64,000 bases of DNA, from assembly GCF_945859685.1 (NCBI RefSeq), contig NC_079147.1, positions 65,688,946 through 65,752,945 on the forward strand. The letters are read 5' to 3'. This document shows positions 23,841 to 35,500 of the stretch, piece by piece. This stretch comes from Eupeodes corollae. Taxonomy: Eukaryota > Arthropoda > Insecta > Diptera > Syrphidae. The translations under genes were made by a program, and so were the position numbers. The notes under the pieces were generated by a model. The model was not told the DNA's origin. It was given only the letters and a program-made list of their open reading frames with translations, and searched no databases. Position 1 is the first letter of the stretch, and each line of letters starts with the position of its first letter.

Positions 23841-24595
23841 ACTTACTTTACTTTAGTTGGCCCTACAGCGCATTGTGCGCCTGAGCCACAAGTATTAACT
23901 TTCGCTAGCTTACTCGATCTCTAGCTTGCTGCCTCGAGTTTCAAATACAAAATTGAAATGCGTCCGCTTCAACTTGATCACTCCTCCAGAGATGAGGCCT
24001 GCCTCTGCTTCTTGTTCCCTTAAGCTTGGCGTTGAATCCCTTACAGGCTTTAACTTAAATGTTCATTCGCTCGACATGGCCTAGCCATCTTAAGCGTTGA
24101 ACACGCAGTCGCTGTATCTCCTCCTCCAGATGTTGCTTTGCCTATTGACAAAAACCGGAACATAGATCGTACGCAGAACCTTCCTTTCGAAGATACCAAG
24201 AGATCCTTCATCCGCCTTGGTCCATGCTTCTACACCATACAGCAAGACTGGGATGATTTAGGTTTTGTCTTTTTGGTACTTCGCGGTAGGGTCTTATCCC
24301 TTAGGCCAAAGCAACAGCAATTAGCAAGGGTAATTCTACGTTTGATCTCCGTGCTAATGTCATTTGTAGAATTAACAGCATTGCCCAGATAAACAAATTG
24401 GCTTACTACCTCGAAGTTATACCTGCCAATTGTCACTTTTTGACCAAGTCTACGGTGTGAATCGACTCTATTTGACGACAGTAAATGCTTCGTTTTTTTC
24501 TCGTTAATGTCAAGACCCATTTTGCAAACAGAAATCCTAAATATTCTAAAATCTAGATATCTCAGAAGAGAGCTATACCCGCTGAAACACATTAT
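23841..24595 (-). mobile_element. RTE-like retrotransposon, 3' portion (relic)
   Basis: The minus frame 24592-24230 reads KMGLDINEKKTKHL, then KVTIGRYNFEVVSQFVYLG followed by EIKRRITLAN and CFGLRDKTL. This is the thumb and connection of RTE-like endonuclease/reverse transcriptases. Downstream on the same strand (24230-23841) further pieces continue through a TKADEG region and a C-terminal tail, with frame changes. The palm domain is absent, so this is a 5'-truncated copy of the usual LINE kind. It is related to but distinct from the copy at 15325-16445. Confidence 0.8.
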
Positions 24596-24599
24596 AGTA

Positions 24600-26285
24600 G
24601 TATTTTTAAGGCCACCTTCGTCTAATCACTCTTACATTCAAAGTTAATGAAACATCAGCTTAATATCCAACTAAGTTAAGAACCACTATAAGTGGTTAGT
24701 TTTTGATACGTGATCACCTAAAAAACAATACAAAAATAAGCTCTCTGAAGTTCCAAGGTCTTATTCCACTTCAACCCATCTGTGTTTTAAATTTAATTCG
24801 AAATACATTCTCAAACTTAAATAAAAGAATATAATTTATATTGATCCATCTGTTTCGCCTTTTTCCTTTCTAATATTAACATAGCACATTATAATTAAAT
24901 TCCTTACGAAACAATGAGCTGAGCTGAGCTGAAGCATACAATTATTTAAGAACCGTCGTCGCTCGTTGAACGATATAATTCGTCTTAAATGTTCATAGTA
25001 AAAGTTTTTCCATAAAGGAAGGGTTGAAAACTGGAAAAAGAAAAATATCAACCCCTTCTTATAGATTTTTTGGAAAATCGAATTAATTTTTCGAAAAAGT
25101 ATTTCGTTATTTCTTCATCTCTGTTTTTCCTCTGTGATGCCTTCTTCTTGTTTTCAAATTAAATGCATTAAAGTCAAGAAACAAAATTAAGGAAAAAAGG
25201 AGAAAGCTTATCTATATCGTGCCGCCACCACCGATGTTAGCTTCTTTACCTACCTACCCACCGACAAAATAAAAATTATCATCGTCAATCGAAAGAGAAT
25301 GTGAGTAGGATTTCAATTTGTCCATTAATTTATCACGAAATAAATGCACACGTATTTCAAAAACCAAAACCGGATGAATCCACCTGCCTTGCTTATTTGA
25401 AATTAAGTAGTACCTACATAGTTGAGATATATCTACTTCTATTTATGCTATGTATGGATGATACCTAACTTATTCATAAAAGGGATATAAGACTTCTTGT
25501 TCGTTTTCAATTTTTATTAAACAAAAAAATGGGGTTGCAGTTAATTTATTCAGCGATAACGATAAGAACCTTTGTCGGCAAAAACTGAAAAGAAAAACGG
25601 TTCAAGGGTCTTAAATAAGATAGAGAAAGAGAGTGAAAGCATCAAAGCCATTGATAGGGAGATTAACACCATTTTTTGAAGGGAAAATAAGGTCAGCAGA
25701 AAAAAATGTTTAAAAATAGTTCGATTCATTGGTTCGTATGAAGGGTGGTTCTTTCTATAGTTTTAACCCAGTTAATGAAACAAAATCAAAGTTTCTTAAT
25801 TACATTTTTTTTTAAGATGACGGCAATTTAGTTTTCACATTTTTCGTATGTTTAAGAAACATGTGAATCAGAAATATATGAACATCTTGTTATACAAGTC
25901 AGGTACATCCAACCAAAAATGTTTAATACGAAGGGCTAAGTAAAAAATAGCAAATTTTCCCGAAGTCACAATTAATGGACCCTTTTAATAAAATTTGGGT
26001 GAAGTGTCCATGTAAGTGAAATCAGATAATAAGGACTATCTGTCGACTTATGCTGAATTTAAGTCCACTTATTACTCTTGTACTAAACAATTTTTAAAAT
26101 TGTTTCTTACTCAAATGATATTACCTAAATATGAGTTAGTCTAAGTCTTTTGGACAGAATCTTGAGGAATCTTGTTTTATACCCTAAATATATAAAATCT
26201 ATAAGTGTATCATCATTCCTTTGTATGACCTTAGAAAGATTGATTGATATCGATTGTAAGGCAAGTATTGTTTACCGTTACACAC
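24600..26285. other. Non-coding stretch, nothing recognised
   Basis: AT-rich sequence with a small perfect dyad (AACCACT-ATA-AGTGGTT, about 24681-24697) and a GAGCTGAGCTGAGCTGA tract near 24907. No coding similarity seen. No LTR could be recognised immediately upstream of the gypsy relic. Confidence 0.5.
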
Positions 26286-26289
26286 CTTA

Positions 26290-28085
26290 GTGGAAAGCGT
26301 CATCACCGCAGTTTACCGGTTATCAGAGACCTGTGGCTACAACTCTCTCAAAGATGAGATGATTCGAGATCGGTTAGTTGTAGGGGTGAGGGATAAAAGC
26401 TTATTCAAAAAGCTACAGCTTGAGGCATCTCTTACGTTAGAAAGAGCCATCACAATAATACGCAGCAATGTATCAGTTCGTCGTCAGCAGCAAGAGCTAA
26501 ATACGTCATCACTATCAATCAACCGGTTTCAATCAACACACGAAGCAGCAGCAGCAACAGTTAACAAAAGACGATCATCTCAAAAGCCAACAACAAATCA
26601 ACATCAGAGCCCAAAAGAACAGCAACAACGGACCCGTCAACAGTAATCGATTAACCGGGAATTTCTCAGCGAATACAATCAAAAAGCAATGCGATTTTTG
26701 TGGTAACGATGCCCACTTCAATAAACGCAAATGCCCTGCATATGGCAAACGCTGCAGCAAGTGTAATAAGTGGAAAGCCTACAAATTATCGGTTCATTCG
26801 AAGCAAAATTAGAATGCAAAGGTAGATTTTTACATTCCACGGTTTATGTCATAGAACACTTAAAAGCTCCATTACTGGGTCTGAACGCATGTGAACAAAT
26901 TATTAACGTGCAAATTAAAATTGAGTTTCCTCAATTGTTTCAAGAATTAGTATGAACTCAAAAAAAATCATGAATGAAATCAAAATAAAAAGTCCAAGCA
27001 ATCCGTACGCTATTTATGCAGCAAGAAGAGTGCCTATCTCATTGATAGGGAAATTTAAATCAAAATTGGACGATATGGTAGGGCTGGAAGTGATCAAATT
27101 CGTTGACGGCCCAACAGAGTGGTGTGCTCCACTTGTCATAGTACCCAAACCCGATGGAGATATACGACTTTGTGTTGAGCTACACCGACTCAATGAGTGC
27201 ATGGAACGTGAAGTGCACCCCATGCCAAGCGCAGATCACACCCTAGCCCAGTTAGCTGGTGCTAAATTTTTCACTAAATTAGACATGCAAAAACGAGTTT
27301 TGGCAGGTGAAACTATCACTTTAGTCGCAGCTACTGACAATTTTTTTGACGCCATTTGGAAGGTTTTGTTTCTTAGGCTATTATTTGGAATTTCAAGCGC
27401 TCCGGAGATTTTTCAGAAACAGATTCAGCGCATAATTGAAGGTATTCTAGGGGTGTTGTGTAAAACTGACGACATCCTTGTTTATGTGTCGACCATAGAA
27501 AATTACGACTGTAATCTCCGTAAAGTACTAGAAGAGTTGGAGTCTATAAGGGATTGACTTTTAATCGCGAGACCAGGTCGGTTTAACATCAGTAAATTGT
27601 CTTGGCCATAGAATCGATGGCACTGGCATTCATCCAAGAAGATCAAAAAATGAAGCGATCGAAGGATTTTCACCACCAAAGAACGTAGCGGAATTGAGAA
27701 GATTCCTTTGTCTCGTGAATTACTTGGGCACATTCATTCCTAACTTGACTTCGAATTGTCATCCACTGAATGAGCTCTTGAAAAACAACGTCAACTTTAC
27801 ATGGGGTGTAAGTCGAAGCATTGCATTTCTCAATTTAAAGAATACAGACAGAACCTGTGTTGAAAATGTTCGACCCAAGCAAGAAGACAATTATTTAAAC
27901 AGATGCTTCCGCATTCCGACTTGGAGCTGTCTTGCGTCACGAAGATAGTGATGGTTTTCTTAAACCAGTCGCCTATGCATCTAGAATGCTAAGTGAAACC
28001 GAAAGAGGATATGCCCAAATAGAAAAAGAGGCCTTAGCTATAACATGGGCCGAGTGCGAGGCTAAGTATTTCGGTCTTATTTTAG
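26290..28085 (+). mobile_element. Ty3/gypsy LTR retrotransposon relic (gag-pol)
   Basis: The order is that of a gypsy element. A Gag C-terminus (CGYNSLKDEMIRDRLVVG, from 26338) is followed by a zinc knuckle CX2CX4HX5C at 26690-26735 in another frame. The end of the protease-to-RT linker (26770-26955, PLLGLNACE) comes next. Reverse transcriptase at 26952-27557 shows WCAPLVIVPKPDG, LCVELHRLNE, FFTKLDM and FGISSAPEIFQ. The expected YMDD-like box is replaced by CKTDD. After a frame change come FLCLVNYLGTFIPNL (27705) and RNase H pieces with QTDASAF (27897) and QIEKEALAITWA (about 28017). The protease core, integrase and both LTRs are missing. It stops at about 28085 against an unrelated non-LTR element. 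Confidence 0.88.
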
Positions 28086-28159
28086 ACAAAAACTAAATTG
28101 AAAACGTAAAAACAAACAAATCACGGTAGATCTCTTCTCTCGCAAAAAAGCTATTGGTA

Positions 28160-30175
28160 ATGAATGGGGCCTAGAACCCCGAATTACAAAATGGTTATAC
28201 ACATCGGCAATCCAAAAGACACTAAATAAGCAGATCGCTTCGTACGAGTCCACATGCGGCACTGGATACCCCACTCTTCCTAACAGCTTTTGATATTCTA
28301 AGCAAACGAATAGCTGCAAGCTCTGCTAATCGCTTCAAAGCTTCATCGCAGTGGGTTAACAACAAAATTGGCCACTCCGTAATTTTAAAGTATTTAGAAT
28401 CAAATCCAAAGCAAGCAGACTACACCATCCCCCAACTGCAATTCGAAAGAAACTTCTAAATTTCTATGCCTAGCAGATATGGAAGGATAGGGCACTCCTG
28501 GAAGACGAGTCAATCCATATTTACACAGATGGCTCACAAATAAATAAAGGGTTTGGTGAAAGTAAGTAGGTACTCTGAAGGACTAAAATGAAGTCTCTCA
28601 TTTTTTTGGTGATTGGTCTTGTCCTGAATTAAATAAAACGTCATATCAATATCTGACATCCGTATTTTTTCAAATACCTAGTCAAACCACTATCAAACGT
28701 CTGGACTCTGTCTTTGAAAACTCTATAACAGTTCCCAGCTATTGATTATTTTTAATGGAGATGGGACATGAGTTTAATAATCACCTTTGCTGGGTACCAG
28801 GCTATACGGGCATTCCAGAAATCTTAGGGCAGATGATCTTGCCGAAATTGTACAATACAATCGATTCTACTACAGCTTATGCTGAGATACCAATCGCTTC
28901 ATGTTAACTATTGCATATAGAACTTATAGAAGACGATATGAAGAAGGAAAATATCAGGTCAGGTCATAAAAAACATCAGGGCTACACTAGATTAAAAGCG
29001 ATCAAGGTGCTTGCTATCTCTAAGCAAATTGCATATAAGCTCGTTAATCGATGTCATAACCGGGCACTATCTAACAGAAAAGCACGTGTATTTTTTAAAT
29101 TACTTATGACTTTTGCAGAAGCTGTATGAATGAGACAGAGGAGAAAATAGTTCTTAACTTCCTCTGTACATGCTCTACTCTAGCTCAAAAACGCTAGACT
29201 TACCTAGGAAAATTCTTCTACAACGATCTAAATGATGTCAATCGTATAAACATACAGCCCTATTCCGCTATATTTCGGGTGGAATTTTTCGTGAATTTTC
29301 TCTAATCACTATTCTACTATTCATGAATTTGTGTATTTCGGTTACGTCGGTAACACTGCGCTGTATTCTTCTATTCACGTGGACGCATTTATTCTATACA
29401 ATTCGGATCCGTACAAGAAATGTAGCTGATTTTTCATTTGACTTCTGGTTTGTTAATTGTTATTAGCAAAGTGTAAGTAAAAACTAATGTTTTGCTTAAT
29501 TTAGAATATTTTTTTTTATAAATTAAAGATTACTAACATTTTTAGGGGAAGAACGACACACAAGAAAAAATTTTCAACAATAATTTCTGTATTGAAATTA
29601 AATACAGATATTGCAAAAAATAATGCAAAACGAAAACCCGAAGACCTTCAAGGATTTTGGAATAGCCTAAGAGATAGACTCAACTTCCTAGGACCACCAA
29701 TAAAGACGTGGCTGAGTTTTTTATTTCCAATTCTGAGATTTCTCCAATTCCTTTGTTTTCAATTGAAATAAAAAGTCCAATACTGTCTATTTCCAAAAAT
29801 TACACAAATTAAACAATTGGATTGAATAAACTTAATTTTTGTATGAATCAAAGCAATTTATTCAACATTCTCAAGATTGTCACATGAACAGCTGTTTACG
29901 TGAATCTCAAATTGGTTTAGGATTATGTAGTTCACCCGATGGATAGCAGAAAATAAGGGCAGTGTGAAAGGGAACCGAACGGGTGAATCGAATATACGAT
30001 CCACGTGAATAGCAGAATGGGCTGATAATCAGTCTTCCACGTTTCGTAAGCGACTTTAACTGGTTTTATTTCGCTAGGAAGAAAGCCTCAAGATTCATGT
30101 GGTATCACAAAGCCATTTAAATTGCCTAAGTGGGTCCTACTCTTTCAGGGACAGCCTAACCTAAACCTAACTTTA
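28160..30175 (+). mobile_element. I/R1-group non-LTR retrotransposon with RNase H (relic, interrupted)
   Basis: The surviving part begins in the region before RNase H (QWVNNKIGHSVILKYLE, about 28351). It continues with an RNase H start IHIYTDGS at about 28512, then LCWVPGYTGI at about 28789. After that come CHNRALSNRKA and a C-terminal Cys/His block (CMNETEEKIVLNFLCTC, about 29125) followed by YLGKFFYNDLNDVNRIN. The frame is interrupted at 29255 by a 770-bp DNA element. It resumes at 30028 (ISLPRFVSDFNWF) and ends near 30108. The tail at 30150-30175 is a CCTAACC-type repeat. RNase H after the reverse transcriptase is typical of I, R1 and LOA-like clades. The reverse transcriptase itself is absent. 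Confidence 0.78.
29255..30024 (+). mobile_element. Harbinger-like DNA element, 770 bp, ATA target duplication
   Basis: Both ends carry an inverted repeat beginning CAGCCC (left CAGCCCTATTCCGCTAT, right end complement CAGCCCATTCTGCTATT). The motif ATTCTNCTATTCACGTG or variants repeats inside both ends. A 3-bp ATA flanks the element at 29252-29254 and 30025-30027. The interior (29548-29735) has an open stretch with KPEDLQGFWNSLRDRL and NFLGPPIKT. This resembles the Myb/SANT-type DNA-binding domain of proteins associated with PIF/Harbinger elements. An intron-like segment (GTAAGT near 29472, TTTTTAG near 29546) precedes it. No transposase domain is present, so it is non-autonomous. Harbinger duplications are usually TWA; ATA is a slight departure, so the superfamily call is inference. 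Confidence 0.72.
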
Positions 30176-30384
30176 ATCTAACCTAAGCTCATGTAGAATC
30201 TTAATATGATCTTTAAAAATGAAAGGTTATAGTGGTAAGTTTACAAATTATGTTTTGTAAATATCTCCACCCTAACCCGCCAGTAGTCTTTTCATGGTGG
30301 ATTGTGCGTGGGTGTGCACTTTCAGAAATTGGCAAAACCTCAAATAAGCCATTTGAATTCATCATATAGACTAAGGTCCTTCTC

Positions 30385-30480
30385 TCCCTGATATAAAAAA
30401 AGATGGTTGAGAGTTGTAAGTCGTAAGGTCTTGAGTCTCTAAGAATTGTTGCATAACCTAATTTATTAATTTTTGTATTC
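30385..30480 (+). mobile_element. SINE copy 3 (fragment)
   Basis: The segment GATGGTTGAGAGTTGTAAGT, followed after a few bases by AAGGTCTTGAGTCTC and GTTGCATAACCTAATTTATT, aligns with the 3' third of the SINEs at 6886-7164 and 15145-15305. It is more diverged and truncated. Confidence 0.6.
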
Positions 30481-33400
30481 ATTTTCCCCCACCTCCTCTC
30501 AAATATTAATGCTTGCACTGGCGAAAATACCCATTAGCTTACTTTAGAACTCTTTTTTAACCACACATCAAAAATGCAGAATTCTCTATTCAACTTTGTA
30601 CTGAAACTAAAATTTAAGGGGGTAAAGGGGCTAAGTACACTTTAAATTTGTTGTAATTGATACATATTTTCAATTTCTTTGTTTTGAAAAAGTCAAAATA
30701 CGCAAGGTCTTCAAACAATTGATAAATTTAAAAAAAATAGTCAAAAAATTTTAATAAAATTAAATTTTTGACGCAAAATTTATTTTGGTGTGTAAATACG
30801 TTTTTATATAAAAACTCAAATATTGAATTGGTGCTGCAAGTCCCTATTCCACTATCCTAAAATAAAATACCTATAAAATGACATACGTACTCCAATTCGT
30901 TCTTAAATTATAGCAGACTTCTATTAGAACTCCCTTCGTCCATTTTTTTGTTTTGAGATATTTGCATTTAAAGTTTGAAATTAATTAATACATTTTGGAG
31001 ATTCAATTCTTCATAGTTTAAAAATTGTGCATTGTAAGGCTAAGGGAGCTTTGAGAAAATATATATGTAAGTTGTCATTTGCATAAACTTGAAGTATTTA
31101 TTTCATTTTTGCGGAAAGTGGACTAAGGGAGTTTCCAAAGAACGACGACGAAATTATAAATTTTCGTAAAAAATTGGGTTCTGAAAGGTTTGCATTTGAC
31201 AAATCAGGTTCCATTTTGTATTTCGAACCTACATTTATGTAATATTTCGTGATTCTATGATATTTAAAGGAGCTTAAAAATCTTGCCATCAGTAATTAGT
31301 TTAAATTTAATGGAAAAGTGCACCAGCTTAAGAAATATATGTGTCATTAAATTAACATATAACAAATAATTCGAATTTGAAATTTCTGGCTTCATGATTT
31401 CTAAAGTTATAAAATTGTGGTAAATCCTCTAAGTTTGTTCATATTAAATGAGTAAAGTACCTAATAACTTCGCTTATAGGAATAGTGCTTTTTTAATTTA
31501 AATATTTTATCACGGGCGTTTTGAACTTTTTTTCTGACAATATTTCTCACATATTTAAAATTAGTATACAAACACGTTAGTTCATCTTATATATTAAATG
31601 AACAAAAACAAAGCGTCACTGAACCATAACTTAACTTATTCAATGTCTAGACATCTTATATTCAACTTCAATCTTCAACCTTAAGTGTGTGAACATTTTT
31701 TTAATGAATGAATACAAGTAGTTTCGCCTTTTGTTCGCAGTATTTAATTACTTCCTTTAAACTTTGTTAAAGTTGTTATAAATAATTTGTATTGTTCACG
31801 TTTTATGGTACAAAAATTAAAATATCATAATTAATTTGTATAGATTCTTAAAAATATAAAACAATGTGGGTAGTTTTCCAATTATCATTTAAATTTCAAA
31901 TTTAAGTTTAGCAAGTGATTACAAATTAACCAACAAAATATTTAAACCTATTAAATACATAAATTATTACCTGCCAATTTTAATTAATGGCTCAAACATA
32001 CCCAATAGTCATCTTCTGCTTAATCATAAGCTGTTTAGTGTTTATAGATTGGTAGGTATATTGGAAACAATATAAACAAAACATGAATATAAACTTATAA
32101 ACCTATCTTAAATGTCTATAGTTTGCACAGTGGGATACTTTGAATCAAGTTTAAGATACAAATTAATTTAATTTTGACCTCCTATGGTGTGTCCAGTGTT
32201 AAGCATAACGTCTTATTTGCGATGAGATAATATGGAGACACCTCATCATCGTTTACTTTAAAAGGCGTCGAATATGAATAAAATATAATTTTTTCGAACA
32301 TAGTCTCAAGACGTTTTTTATTTCATAATTTAATATTTTGTGTGTGTGTTTTTTTATGAGTATCGACGACTGACGACGATAATGGCTCAGAAGGCAAGGC
32401 CAACAAAAGTTAAAGGGTGCGTGCACCTATAAACAAAAAGACGATGATCATCTGTGAGATTTGAGAAGAAAGTATCAAATGTCAAATGTGGATATAAGAA
32501 GATTAGGTCTTCTCTGGACTTAACCAGATACGGGTTGAGTTCGAGTCGTATGCGTATATTCATCGGGGAGGGCTTAAATGATACAAGACAAGACAAGACG
32601 CACACGACCGACCTGAGAATTATCACAAAATATAAATCAAACGATGGGCGTTCACAATGCTTCAGCTCAGTTCTCATGTGAAAGAAGTAAAGGGATTGTG
32701 TGGCGTCATCATCTTCGTCGTCGTTCGTCGTCATCAAAACATTTTTGTGGTTCCAAAATGAATCTGATTTATTTAAATTTTTCCATTTTAGATTTATTGT
32801 GTGAGTAAATTTGGCAGATAGTCATCTTGGAACTTCAATTCTTATTAATAGGAGGGAAAGGTGAATATTTTGTTGAGATTGTTGGTGTTTATGAGAACGG
32901 AGATTTGTTTTTATCAGATTTCGACTTCTGCTGTCGAATAAATTTCTTTAAAAATTTTAATTGGAAATCAAAGAAAAGATATCGAGATTTTGACAAAAAG
33001 TAATAACTATAGGTGGGGATCTTAGTCATGAATAAATTTGTTGTCAAGTTCTAGATGACTTTTAAAAATTATGTTTGTTTTGAAAGAATCATATCGAAGA
33101 CAAAATGTCAGAGCTTACCGATTGTAATCTTCACTCGTAGTCGTCTGGAGAAAAGACTTTGTTTTTCTGTTTGAATTTGTCCATACAGAGATAACTATAA
33201 TAATCTTGCAGAATAAAAAACAATTTTGAATTCAATCAAAGAAAGGGTATTTTTTAGAGGTACAAAATTTTAAAATAGATTGAAAAAGTGATGTTTTTTT
33301 ATGTTGATATAAGAAATTTACTTTAATTCAGATTGGATTTCGATGCCTTTTTCCAATGTTTTGGGCCGTTGGTAATAACGGAGTAAATGTTTTTCACTTA

Positions 33401-33540
33401 AAAGTCAATCATTTCAGGCTAACTTAAAAATTTGAAAACATTGTTCCGGCTTCAAAAAAAAAAATTGATACAAAACACTTGAAAGCTGAAAAAAATCCCA
33501 GCATTTAAAATGGTTTTGCTAATGCAAAGTCCTGTACCTT
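30481..33540. other. AT-rich non-coding stretch
   Basis: No gene or transposon protein is recognised. The motif CTAAGGGAG occurs at about 31040 and 31123 on the plus strand, with a related complement near 30928, and may reflect an old repeat. A GC-richer patch at 32370-32720 contains CGTCGTCGTT and GACGACG runs and gives overlapping open frames on both strands. They look like chance frames. Confidence 0.5.
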
Positions 33541-33544
33541 TTAA

Positions 33545-35180
33545 ACAAACACCCTTTACAATATATGTGGGTATAATACACTACATAAGAGCAAATAATA
33601 CGACACATTCGCGTAGTACGGTTAAAAAATTAATATCTATGCTTCATAGTACCGCCGAAGTTAGGCTAAAGGATAAACTGTTGGCTATTCCTAGAAACGT
33701 GGTTATTAAATTGTTTAAGGGAAGGAATGAAACTGGTTATTTCACTAGAGCATAGACCGTTAAAATAATGGTTAAAAAGGGTAAGATTCGCTTAAACGAT
33801 ACAAGATAGCATTGGGTTTTCGAAGCATTAAATTCCACTTGGTTTTATATTCAGTATTTACAATGCTGTGTTGGTCGGAATTTAATGAGCTTATCATTTT
33901 TTCCCGTTCCAGTTCGACATCCGGAGAGGAGGGTTTTGAGTCTGGAAACAAATATGAAAAGCTAAGTTGGCTATCGTCAGCGAAATCATTAATTGGATTA
34001 GAAGTTGCAGCGGGAGAGCATTTATAAAAATGAAGAAATATGTCGGCGACAAAATGGATCCACCAGCGTTTATATTATTAGTTTCAGACTTGAATCATTC
34101 CAAAACAAATTGTATTGAACGGTTCGAAAGAAAATTTATAATCCAACAAAGAAGGGATTCGTCGATGCCAAAAGCATGCATTTTCGATATGAGAGCAAGA
34201 TGACAGAGTTTGTCAAATGCTTTTGAAATATCAAGAGCAATAATTTTACTTTCTTTAAAACGATATAAAGATTTGTTCCACTGTTCGGTGAGATGAACGA
34301 TGAAATCACCAGTGGACATATAGGCGTACTGACGATCATTAAGAAGCTTTCGTTCCTCAAGATATTTGTTTAAGCTGATAAACTATCAGCGTTTCCATGA
34401 CCTTAGAACGGGGAGATTAGTGCTATTGTTCAATACTCTCAGGGAGTAGAAGATCCCTCGGTTTTACAACTACTAGAAACGAGTCCAGAGGAATGGGAAA
34501 GATGGAAAAGCTTACGCAGTGGTTTTGCTAGCGTGGAAGAACACTTCTTCAGAAGAATTGCGGGGATACCATCCGTATCAGCGAATTTATGAAGGTTAAT
34601 ATGTTTCAGATTGGTCTCATAGCATTTATAACACGCTCAAGAACTGTGGGAGCCATGAGATAACTAAAAGAGTGTCATTGGCAACAAACTTAGGGACCAA
34701 GAAAGAGGAATGATCAAATGATCAAAAATTCCTACTGCTTTTGGGACATTGTACTATTTTCTGTCCTAATTTATGGTCATGCACAAATGTGGTCGTTTGA
34801 ATATAAGTTTTGAAGGCTTTTCTGACTTTCTTTCTGGTTTTCCTCAGTTGGGTTGGTTTCAAAATACCAGAAACTCACCGCTTTTTCCTTGATAAGCTCT
34901 TTGCAGGTCAAATTGAACCATGATTTAGCCTCGTGTTTAATATTTTAAACCCTATACGGGATAAAGGTTTCCATGCCCAAATCATACTAGTGATCATATC
35001 TTCACTGGAGTGCACTGTTGTGCAAGTATAGTGACTTGTTAAAGATAATGAAGAATTTAGTAAAATCGTCCCAGTCGTACTGCCAAACGGTTCTATTTGG
35101 AGATCTTTCTTTTGCTGGTTTTTTTTGCCATGAGAAATTATCAAATATGACATTCTTTCAACACCAAAAATAGTCAAAAT
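33545..35180 (-). mobile_element. Jockey/CR1-type retrotransposon relic
   Basis: On the minus strand, 35177-34908 is the linker before the reverse transcriptase (SEDMITSMIWAWKPL). The region 34690-34330 holds pieces of the fingers (MAPTVLERVINAM, SPRSKVMETLI). The open frame 34319-34095 has GDFIVHLTEQWNKSL, then ALDISKAFD at 34212-34238 with the first catalytic aspartate, then KMHAFGIDESLL and INFLSNRSIQ. From 33770 to 33590 the C-terminal block reads YFNGLCSSEITSFIP, ending with FFNRTTRM. The palm after SNRSIQ and the thumb are largely lost (33880-34090 keeps a short shared segment with 13158). Many stops make it dead. Confidence 0.8.
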
Positions 35181-35269
35181 TAAAAAGTACTTGATTAATC
35201 CTGCAGTATTCCAAAAGTCTATTAAGCTCTTATTTCAAACAAAAAGGTAATCATCTTTCTGTATAGAAA

Positions 35270-35500
35270 AAAGATAAAAACGTCCGCAACCGGACAAGAA
35301 ACAAGAAAAAGTAGTAGTCCAAGTTGACAACCTTGAAGGATGCCTGACTAGAAAAAAATCATTAATGGATACAAAAAGCTACAAAATGTTATTACGATGA
35401 TCAGTTCTTTTAAGTTTGTCTACGAGAATTGTAAAGCTGACTTTATCAAGAGCCTTAGCGAAGTTACTATAGATTACGTCAACCTAATACGCTTCCACAA
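35270..35500 (-). mobile_element. Non-LTR reverse transcriptase fragment
   Basis: The minus strand reads VDVIYSNFAKALDKVSF followed by LVDKLKRTDH at about 35490-35390. This is a decayed form of VDVIYTDFSKAFD around the first catalytic aspartate. It is followed near 35350-35320 by SGILQGCQLG, a decayed SGVPQGSxLG motif. It is a different family from the neighbour at 33545-35180. It ends abruptly near 35240. Confidence 0.6.

Noticed and set aside
27014..27223. Minus-strand ORF across the gypsy reverse transcriptase
   Set aside because: Shadow of the plus-strand pol frame, which carries the recognised reverse transcriptase motifs.
33510..33755. Plus-strand ORF of 81 codons as a gene
   Set aside because: The minus strand here encodes the C-terminal block of a Jockey/CR1-type element (YFNGLCSSEI, FFNRTTRM); the plus frame is its shadow.
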